This document shows, one piece after another, positions 6,059 to 12,530 of a DNA stretch of 12,530 nt (positions are counted from its first letter, which is position 1; the number at the start of each line of letters is the position of its first letter). The notes beneath the pieces were generated by a model that saw nothing but the letters and a program-made list of their open reading frames with translations, ran no database searches and was not told the DNA's origin. This stretch comes from Phoronis pallida (Eukaryota; Phoronida; Phoronidae). A program made the position numbers and the translations under genes. The stretch spans positions 1 to 12,530 of the forward strand of contig JAOXYC010186023.1 of the NCBI GenBank assembly GCA_028565715.1. Reading direction: 5' to 3'.

Positions 6059-8005
6059 ATGGTGTTATTATATGTGGTGTTCGTGCTCTGCCTTAGCTTA
6101 GCTTCAATCAATGGCCGTAAGTTCTTTTTCAATTTACTTGTCTTCCTTAACGTGTGCCATAATTGGTGCGAAGAGATTTTGTTAACCTGAAATTTCAAAT
6201 AAAACACGTCCGGCTCGCCCCCCTTGTAACTATAGTAGTATAGTACATACTCATTTATAGTCGTACTCTCCTACACATCGTCACTACTAAAGGTAGACAT
6301 GACAACCGGTTCTCAAAGAATATAACCGTAGGGAACCAGGTTAGTATAGTCGTGCCATATTATTGTTGCTTGTTATGAAGTGGAGCACTATCCCGAGCAC
6401 TATAGCTAATGGCTATGCCGGTGTAGTCAGGTAGTCTCGCCATCAGACTTTTTCTCTGATTTTCCGTCAAGTTTTACATCAAATTGGATCATGGCACTCT
6501 TTGGTGCTGCTGAACTGTTTGTAACTTCACAAGTTGTTTTCCATAAAAGTGTCGATTCCGATTTAATGCATTTTCCGACAATACATCATAACAGGTACAT
6601 GTATTCATGAATATCTGATCATAATCATGGTTAGTCGTATTATATGATTAAACACATGTAACGTTAGAAGTCAAAGTCTAGCATACGCTCTATAATGATA
6701 AGACAGAGTTCATTGACATTATGTGATGATAAACAATCGAACGAACCAATGTCAGAACCCTCACCCACCTTTGGGGACCGGTGCCTGTGCCTTTAGACGG
6801 GGGAATTTTCGCGTGGTTTTGGGAATTTCGTATGACTGTGGAACGAATCTGAGGACGGCCTCAAAATCAGGTCACCGAGGACCCTGAATGTGCATTTTAG
6901 ATACACCATTTTCAGATCACGGAAACTATTTTTGCTTTTGTCACAATCAAGTAGGCCAATATGTGGTCTCGTTTACGCGCGTTACATCAAACACATTAAG
7001 ACGCATTTTTTTTACTAAAAATCACACTTTGATCTTTTCAGAAGATTCACGATGCTACGTTTGTACAGGGGCCGGATGTGATGACCCATTTATCAATAAC
7101 GATGCCGCCAAAGAGTGTCCTGGTATTATGTTTTATGGATGTCAAAAGGGGTACACAACAGTTGATGGTAAGCCCCCACTGATCTCTCTCAGCGGTGCCC
7201 CCGTCTGACAATTCCTGACTTCGGGGCTGTCTACTACAGGAAAATTAAGAAGAATCTTTTCTCTGTTTTTATTGGCTTGTCGTTACAACATAAACTGTTT
7301 TGTTTAACGGTGTACAACTAAATGAATTCCCATTTCCAAGTTGTTGATTTTCGTTCAATAAAAATTTTCAGCTGGATGCAGTGACTGTTGCTTGGACGGT
7401 GCTTTGAGCCGCGAAATCTTGAGGCGGCGAATCACTCCATTATAATCATAGAATCCGAAAGTTGATACTCGCCAATCTCTCCATTCATTGAATATTCAAC
7501 AGACTTTCTCTTATACACCTAGTTTATTATTGTCGTATTATTGATTGGGAAAATACTTAACTTTTGGACCTAGATAACTAAAGGAACTAGATGGGTCAGA
7601 TAACATTTCTACATAAAACAAGCTGGTGAACACTCTATGAACAGAGAGATTGGCCAATATCTTCCGGATTGTTATACTATAATGTAGTGATTCGCCGATC
7701 CAATGTATTCCTACGTCCAAGATTTGGCGCGTGCTCAAAACGGTTCCCTGGAATTAGACCATTGTGTTCAGATGTTCAACATTCGTTACCTCTTGTTATC
7801 ACAATGACACTCTTCTTTTTCAGGTAAAAGAGTCTATACACGTGCTTGTCTCCTTCGCGACCCTCCTTTCAGTAGTTGTAGGATAGACAGTGACTCCGCG
7901 CTCTGCTATTGCAAGGGCGAACTGTGCAACGAGGCTGGTGTTCATGTGACCTCTCTTCCAGCCGTTTTACTAGCGACACTCTTGGCAATTAGTTTCAATG
8001 TTTAG
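6059..8005 (+). CDS. Secreted GPI-anchored Ly6/uPAR (Quiver/Sleepless-like) protein, gene B, 3 exons
   Basis: Exons are 6059-6116, 7042-7167 and 7824-8005, giving 121 aa. Both introns are phase 1 with GTAAGT and GTAAGC donors. The start ATG has a good context (A at -3, G at +4). Residues 1-19 are a hydrophobic signal peptide. Ten cysteines (24, 27, 32, 45, 53, 70, 80, 89, 91, 96) match gene A one for one. The VCTGAGCDDPFINN and SDSALCYCKGELCN blocks are essentially identical. The loop between the fourth and fifth cysteine is three residues shorter than in gene A. The tail from about residue 103 is hydrophobic and ends eight residues earlier than in gene A, a more standard GPI signal; Gly100 or Ser105 are possible anchor sites. 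It is presumably extracellular and membrane-tethered. The ligand is unknown. It is a tandem duplicate of gene A. Confidence 0.9.
6117..7041 (+). other. Intron 1 of gene B
   Basis: This is a 925-bp phase-1 intron from a C|GTAAGT donor to a TTTTCAG acceptor. The first part keeps recognisable similarity to intron 1 of gene A (around 1260-1500). No transposon with clear termini is seen, unlike gene A, whose longer intron contains about 1.5 kb of inserted elements. The apparent ORF start at 6888-7041, upstream of exon 2, is read-through of intron and not exon, because the acceptor and phase match the paralogue. Confidence 0.65.
7394..7748. mobile_element. Foldback TIR element in intron 2 of gene B, about 355 bp
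   Basis: The left arm (about 7394-7510) and right arm (about 7625-7748) are imperfect inverted copies with small indels. Matching words on the left arm and on the reverse complement of the right arm are CGGCGAATCACT(C/A)CATTATA, GCCAATCTCTC and AAATCTTG near the outer ends. The arms of about 120 bp enclose about 110 bp of unique AT-rich DNA. The ORF on the minus strand (7538-7738) is incidental. Removing the element would leave about 300 bp of intron, close to the 316 bp of the paralogous intron in gene A. No target-site duplication could be fixed, so the exact ends are approximate. Confidence 0.7.
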
Positions 8006-8699
8006 ACGACGTATTTTCTTACTCATGCGGGACTCATGTGAATAATCAAAGAATATATACATGCATCCCTAGACTCCTCGGAGTAATGATAGATCTATGG
8101 TACATTGTATCTGTGCTAAGAAGGTATAGATCATATCGTTATTCAGCTGCACGGTGTCCGAGATGGTGTCCTTGTCTTTTATATCTTCAGTAGCGTAACG
8201 TTTGAATATTCGTGTAGTCATGTACCGATTTTAACTTCATTGTGTTAGTACCATTTTAGACCTTAACATATCTCAATTATGAATAGACTCGAAGGATTGT
8301 CACCTCGGCAGTCAATCAGAACAACATGTTCAATCTCCGCTAGGAGGAGTTCTCCGAATATAACCTCAGTCTGGCATCGATGACTCAATTGCTTGGCAGT
8401 GTTTCGCTAACCACCAGAGGGGTCATAAGTCGTTCCTAGTTGTAAACATCCAATATCTCATGAGCTATTTTATTTCAACGGCACGTGATTATTCTTCGTT
8501 AGAATAATATACTATATTTTTGTATATGGGTGTGTACCACACATTTTTCTTCTATAAATGGACTTGTAATACATTTTATCATTTCTGTTATTTTCTCGGG
8601 TTACACAGAACATGTATTGAAACCAACAATTTTTATGTTCGCCCCATTTGATAATAATATCGTCGAATTAAGATAAAAAATAACACAGTACATTTGAAA
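8006..8699. other. Convergent intergenic region between gene B and gene C
   Basis: The 3' ends of gene B (+) and gene C (-) face each other here across 694 bp. The region should contain both 3' UTRs. I saw no canonical AATAAA in a convincing place on either strand, no ORF of note and no repeat with clear ends. Confidence 0.55.
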
Positions 8700-11495
8700 T
8701 CAAGTATTTGAAACTATTGAAGTTGTGATGTGGGTCTCGTTACTCTTACGCTCCCATCTTGAAATCCGTCTAAGCGGCAGACATATAAGACCAGCCGCTG
8801 CTAGTGTGGACCCAGCCATATAGAACGAGTAGTCGTATACACCAGTTGCGTCATATAGAGCACCTAAAATATATACATCGAGTAAAAACAGTTACATGTA
8901 TCAAGATTCGTTTAAGAGGCAAAATTTTTCATAAACGATTGGTTTTGGTAACTTACGGAACTAGAAAAGTTAGATTTTTTCTATAAACCGAATACTCCGT
9001 TAATGAAAAGATACAATATTTTTCATAAAACTAGTGAACGAAAACTGTAACAGCCACGTCGTTCATTCGCATGTACCGTAACCATGACGATGTCGAAGAG
9101 GATGGTGCTCATGACAGTTGTATGAATATGCATGAAGATAATGTTGTTACACGCCATGACGTCATTTTTATTTTGGTAAATATCAATTAACCTGCTATAG
9201 GAGCCCCAATGAACGATGAAATCCCTTGGAACATGGTCACCAATCCAAAACTCTTTCCAAGTTTCTCCAGTCCAAGTAGCTCTACCATCAGTATGGACCT
9301 TAGCGATACAAACACAGCTGAAATAAATATAACTGCCATGAGAATTATTGTCATGATTTCTTTCAAACAATTAGAAAATTCGATTACTACTCATTTAATT
9401 TGTAAATGGGGAAACAGAATAGTTCAAATTTAACCCACATGAGCTTGTATTTGAAATATTTCAGGTGTTTTAACCGGACACCATGTTAAAACAGGTGTCC
9501 GGTTATTAAGTTTGATTTATCCCTGGACAACATGTCAGTATTGGGTGAAGAGTGGCTCCATGGAATCCTAATAACTAATACACGTATTGCCAACATCGCT
9601 TACCAGACTCGCTAAATTGGTAATCATTAAGTGTCATCGCAACTCCCCTTTGCAAACACCCTCTCCTCGACTTGATGGAGTTATATGCCTCAAAAGACAG
9701 GACTCAAGTCGAAGACCTACATGTAGCCTCTCGAGTCTTTGTAATTGATCCAAGTCCCAATCATTTTTGGACACTCTAAAAAGTTGGTGCCATGCTCGTT
9801 CCACGAAATGCCTGCGGGGGACAGATTCTCAAGCTCTGCTCCCTACTGCGGGTGCCTTCTCAGGTCGCCAGCTTGAAAAGGTCGAAACACGGGGGCCTTT
9901 TGAGGAAAGTACGGGGTAAATCCTCAAAATTAGCCTATTGGGCCAGCAATTTGTGCCCAAAAACACCCTCTACCCGCAATTCTTGGAACGAGCATGGTAC
10001 CAACATTTTTGAGAGTGTCCCCGGGATACAATCAAGGAGTGTTCGTTGCACTGACCTATTGATACCCCAAACAGTGAGCAAGCACACGCAAGGGTAGCGT
10101 AACTGTTACAGAATGGCATGGCTATGACAGCAGCCCCACCAATCACGAGTGCAATATTGTTCAATATCAGACTGTCCACGCATGCTCTGTCTGCTAACAG
10201 ACCGGTACCAACACGAGATACGGTGTTTGCAATACCCACGATTGATATCAGAAAAGCTGCCTCTTCTCCGTCGATACCAAGTTCCTTAGCACGATCAGGT
10301 AAGTAGGTGAAAGGCACATGGAAACCTTCAATGAAAATAATGATCAATATATTGACAAAGACACATCGTTTTGTCACAAAATTACTAGCGGTGAACCGCG
10401 CTTCGCACGAGCAAAATATATACTGTACATGTATATAGCACATTGAAATTACGATTCATTGCCGCATGCTGCATGACATCAACATCATAGTTCAGCGTAT
10501 TAATAGCCTACTAAATAATCTGCAGTTCAAAGACCCATGAAGACAACTCGAAATACCTTGACAACTTGATCTAACTCATGTTCAAATTATTCTAAAATGA
10601 GGTGAAATTGTCCATACAAGTTTTTACACAACTCCTTGACTAATGAGCAACAAAAAACCTATTAGATGTATACAAATAGGTCTATGCTACATTAAGTAGA
10701 ATGATACAAAATTGTTACCAGTCATGCAAAGAAAACAAGACATTCCATAGACGAGAAACGTCGGGCTTCTAAGCAATGAAATGTCGACTACAGTTTTGAA
10801 CGCTGGGTTGTTACACAGTCCCTTGTAACGTGAATTTTTGCCTGCTCTTGATGTGTTTTCGTCGGAACAAATTCTCACATCTGTGACGTCTATCGCAGAC
10901 TTATTCACTTTACCATTCACTGTAGCGAAATATTTGTTTGTTTTAGCATGCTCAATCTTTTTCACACCCACCAGTTTTACAGCAACACTTTTGTCATTTC
11001 TATCACAGCCATTTCTTACATCGAGTGAAGTTTTTGTTTGTACATACTTGCGGTTTTTACAAATATCTATTGGTGACGTCATGTCTTCACATGCGGGATG
11101 CAGAGTCAGGTTGTTGTTATGTGCGTCAGTTTCACCATCCTGGCTGAAAGTTTCAACAGTGAATAATTGACTACCTCCCAGGTCATTTGTAAAACCACGA
11201 TTAGTGTGGCCGCCTTCGCAAGTTTCCATTGCCGCTGACGATTCAAGAACGTCGACGGTAGGTGGTGGACGGTAGAGGGCGCCGAATATCGCTCCGTTTA
11301 AAACCATTCCCGCCATAATCAATATAGCTCCTTGCCAGTCGTATTCGTAAATGAGCATCTTGAACAGCGGGGCGCACACCAACGCACCAATCCCGGATGC
11401 ACAAACGGTCACGCCAGTGGCAAAGGCGCGCTTCTTCTCAAAGTAATAACCGACCATCACAATAGAAGGAAAGTACATCAAGCCAAATCCGACAC
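8700..11495 (-). CDS. SLC16/monocarboxylate-transporter-like MFS carrier, 3' part, gene C
   Basis: Four exons on the minus strand join in frame: 11495-10719, 10325-10056, 9317-9192 and 8863-8700 (stop at 8702-8700), giving about 444 aa. All junctions are phase 1. The first visible exon opens inside TM4 (GVGFGLMYFPSIVMVGYYFE), so TM1-3 and the start are missing. TM5-6 follow (GIGALVCAPLF; WQGAILIMAGMVLNG), then a long polar loop (residues about 77-240), TM7 (FLVYGMSCFLCMTG joined to FHVPFTYLPDRA), TM8 (AAFLISIVGIANTVSRVGTG), TM9-10, SILMVELLGLEKLGKSFGL, TM11 (GISSFIGAPIAG) and TM12. This is the SLC16 order for plasma-membrane carriers of monocarboxylates and related solutes. TM8 keeps the family Arg but has Asn where proton-coupled MCT1-type members have Asp, so it fits the orphan subgroup. 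The substrate cannot be assigned. Confidence 0.9.
8864..9191 (-). other. Last intron of gene C
   Basis: A 328-bp phase-1 intron runs from a G|GTTAAT donor to a TATATTTTAG acceptor on the minus strand. The long minus-strand ORF at 9023-9370 covers it and the neighbouring exon in a different frame, and is not coding. The intron is AT-rich. No repeat with clear ends is seen. Confidence 0.65.
9318..9768 (-). other. Intron of gene C, part without inserted element
   Basis: This is the 3' part of a 738-bp phase-1 intron (10055-9318 on the minus strand), ending in a TTTATTTCAG acceptor. It holds the overlapping hairpins at 9465-9505. The rest shows no ORF or repeat of note. Confidence 0.65.
9465..9505. 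repeat. Two overlapping, mutually exclusive hairpins
   Basis: TAACCGGACACC (9471-9482) pairs perfectly with GGTGTCCGGTTA (9494-9505) across an 11-nt loop. TGTTTTAAC (9465-9473) also pairs perfectly with GTTAAAACA (9485-9493). The two stems share bases, so only one can form at a time. The site lies in an intron of gene C. It could be the remnant of a small foldback insertion. No function is implied by context. Confidence 0.7.
9769..10020. mobile_element. TIR element in an intron of gene C, about 252 bp
   Basis: GGACACTC (9769-9776) and GAGTGTCC (10013-10020) are inverted ends. The match continues inward for about 50 bp with small indels: GTTGGT(G/A)CCATGCTCGTTCCA on the left and on the reverse complement of the right. 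GC content is higher than in the surrounding intron. No transposase is encoded; the plus ORF at 9792-10097 is incidental. The element ends about 35 bp from the donor of the exon at 10056-10325. A target-site duplication could not be fixed. Confidence 0.75.
10326..10718 (-). other. Intron of gene C between TM7 halves
   Basis: This 393-bp phase-1 intron splits the TM7 segment. The donor is ACTG|GTAACA at 10719/10718 and the acceptor is CATTGAAG just before 10325 on the minus strand. The reading frames on both sides run into the intron (stops at about 10687 and an open frame to 10443), so ORF prediction alone overextends both exons. Joining at the stated sites restores the continuous family sequence CFLCMTG-FHVPF. 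Confidence 0.75.
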
Positions 11496-11830
11496 CTGTA
11501 ATATTATAAAAATCAAATTATCATTTTCAAATTCCATTGTGAAGGATTATTTAACAATGAACCGTATGCAAAATGTCATCGAATCAGATTGGCAAAGTAC
11601 ATGTATCTGTATTATGTTCAGACGAATGCAAAAGCTTTAATTACAGTTAGGCTAAACATGAATATGTTGATGAAAAAATAAACACAATGGATCTATTTCA
11701 AAAGTTGATAATTTCATATAACTGAGTAGCTTGAAGAAGAGAATAATCATGGTAGATTTAACATGTCTCCTTAAAGATGCTCTCGCTTGAATTACAGAAA
11801 TGGAAGGTCCACAAACCGAGTGAAACAACC
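11496..11830 (-). other. Intron or upstream DNA of gene C, nothing recognised
   Basis: The sequence starts with the TATTACAG acceptor of the first visible gene C exon and continues AT-rich. The conserved SLC16 N-terminal motif (Pro-Asp-Gly-Gly-Trp-Gly region) was looked for on the minus strand up to the right edge and not found. The missing 5' exons therefore probably lie outside the window, and this region is intron. Confidence 0.6.
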
Positions 11831-12153
11831 TGCGTCGGTCCCAATCTGGCGTCAAATCGCAAATCAACTAGAAATGTTGTGTACGAATCCTTTGTTGAAC
11901 ACAACTTACTTGAATCTGAGTCAAAAAATTCAAAAAACTCCAAAGGGGTTATTTGAGAGCTTTCGTCCGATATAACCTTCACTTAAAAGAGTAGGTTTGA
12001 CTATTTATCGGATACAAAGCTCACAAATCACGCCTTACAGACTTTTTTGAATTTTTTTACTCAGATGCAAGTAAGTTGTGTTCAACAAAGGACTCACAAA
12101 CAAAATTTCTAGTTGATTTGCATTTTAACGACGGATTTGAACCGACGAGAGAG
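11831..12153. repeat. Large near-palindrome (inverted repeat, arms about 150 bp)
   Basis: The arms 11831-11982 and 12000-12153 are reverse complements of each other with scattered mismatches and indels, separated by fewer than 20 bp. The best-conserved part reads CAAGTAAGTTGTGTTCAACA and TTTCTAGTTGATTTGC in both orientations (about 12067-12123 on +, 11859-11915 on -). Divergence between the arms argues against a simple assembly foldback artefact. Both arms can be read in the same relative frame as similar peptides. It may be a foldback transposon or an inverted exon duplication. Confidence 0.8.
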
Positions 12154-12417
12154 TATCTTGAAACTGAAAGCAAGTTGGTGTATAAATGCAAAAATCTTAT
12201 TGGCAATTTACCCGCCATCCCACCATACAGCAACATGAGAACATCTACGGAAGAAGAAATAGTACAGAGAGCAAATGACAATGCTGCCAGTGCACTTCCT
12301 GTGACGCATACAACGCGACAGCCAAATCTACTACAAAGCGCACTCGTAAAAGGTCCTGCAAAAATCGAAATTGTGATACTCGAGATTATTTCGGTTTATG
12401 GGCTGATTATATGCTGA
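12001..12417 (+). other. Unrecognised ORF spanning the right palindrome arm, possible exon
   Basis: The plus frame is open from just after the stop at 11998-12000 to a stop at 12415-12417, 138 codons. It includes SKLCSTKDS, KFLVDLHFND, EYLETESKLVYKCKNLIGNL and a Glu/Arg-rich stretch (TEEEIVQRANDN), which read like an ordinary soluble, helical protein segment. There is no suitable ATG at the left end. A possible acceptor (CCTTACAG) ends at 12040, giving a phase-1 exon start. The left palindrome arm encodes a related peptide on the minus strand, SKLCSTKDS followed by TTFLVDLRFD. Most differences between the two are amino-acid changing, so recent strong purifying selection is not evident. I do not recognise the family. 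It may be an exon of a gene continuing to the right, or transposon-derived. Confidence 0.3.
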
Positions 12418-12530
12418 CATGTATCTGCATGCAGGGTTCATACAATTGATTTAGTCTTCAATATTTATTGGTTATATTTGTTTTTGATTTAAAATAGTCA
12501 AACAGATTTTGTTTAAATAAACTATATTTT
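12418..12530. other. AT-rich right edge, nothing recognised
   Basis: The last 113 bp are strongly AT-rich with AATAAA-like text near the end. No coding or repeat signal is supported, and the window ends before any context can be judged. Confidence 0.5.

Noticed and set aside
6888-7041. Coding extension upstream of exon 2 of gene B
   Set aside because: A strong TTTTCAG acceptor at 7041 with matching phase, and the gene A equivalent, show that it is intron read-through.
9023-9370. 115-codon minus-strand ORF
   Set aside because: It is a frame-shifted shadow of the gene C exon at 9192-9317, whose true frame gives SILMVELLGLEKLGKSFGL.
9792-10097. 101-codon plus-strand ORF
   Set aside because: It lies across a TIR element and an exon of gene C on the opposite strand, with no recognisable product.
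10719-10745. Alternative donor at AAT|GTAGCA near the end of the open frame in gene C
   Set aside because: The GTAACA donor at 10718 gives phase 1 and joins CFLCMTG directly to FHVPFTYLPDR as in the SLC16 family. The later site would insert extra residues in TM7.
10838-11170. 110-codon plus-strand ORF
   Set aside because: It is the antisense shadow of the long loop in gene C.
12001-12417. Resemblance of the unrecognised ORF to the N-terminal region of CYRI/FAM49 proteins
   Set aside because: A few matching positions around a PT motif and a helical stretch, but spacing differs and similarity fails after the ALPV segment. It is too weak to use as a name.
1-12530. CRISPR arrays, tRNA or rRNA genes, prokaryotic operons or phage genes
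   Set aside because: No regularly spaced direct repeats with unique spacers, no cloverleaf seen, and the split genes show the DNA is eukaryotic.

Overview
This window looks like nuclear DNA of an invertebrate animal, probably a marine deuterostome such as a hemichordate, echinoderm or amphioxus. That guess is inferred from gene content and repeat style and is not proven. The evidence for a eukaryote is direct. All three recognisable genes are split by GT-AG introns, long ORFs are absent between exons, and the non-coding DNA is AT-rich and full of short foldback transposons. No operons, ribosome-binding sites, tRNA, rRNA or CRISPR features were seen.

Layout, left to right. Positions 1-1155 are upstream DNA. 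Gene A (1156-4097, +) and gene B (6059-8005, +) are tandem paralogues. Each has three exons and encodes a small secreted protein with a signal peptide, ten cysteines in a Ly6/uPAR (three-finger) arrangement ending in C-x-C-x4-C-N, and a hydrophobic C-terminal tail typical of GPI anchoring. The C-x-C-x4-C-N ending resembles the Quiver/Sleepless type of Ly6 protein. The duplication unit includes about 170 bp of upstream DNA and recognisable intron segments. Gene C (8700-11495, -) is the 3' two-thirds of an SLC16/monocarboxylate-transporter-like 12-TM carrier. Its first exons lie beyond the right edge or were not recognisable. Gene C converges on gene B with a gap of about 0.7 kb. Every intron that can be placed in the three genes is phase 1.

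Mobile DNA is the other theme. Intron 1 of gene A holds a 545-bp MITE with a perfect 6-bp target duplication, a Penelope-like retroelement remnant with inverted pseudo-LTRs and a hammerhead-like core, and a short TIR element with 62-bp tandem units. The region upstream of gene B carries a 311-bp TIR element whose empty site is preserved beside gene A. Intron 2 of gene B carries a foldback element of about 355 bp that accounts for its size difference from gene A. Gene C has another TIR element in an intron, ending 35 bp from a splice donor. A 320-bp near-palindrome with related peptides readable from both arms lies upstream of the first visible gene C exon.

I found no convincing new multi-gene system. 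The most interesting objects are the duplicated Ly6 pair with its dated insertions, the inverted Penelope-like structure, and the palindrome with an unrecognised ORF at 11831-12417. Exon boundaries were placed by hand from splice motifs, phase and paralogue or family alignment, without transcript data.
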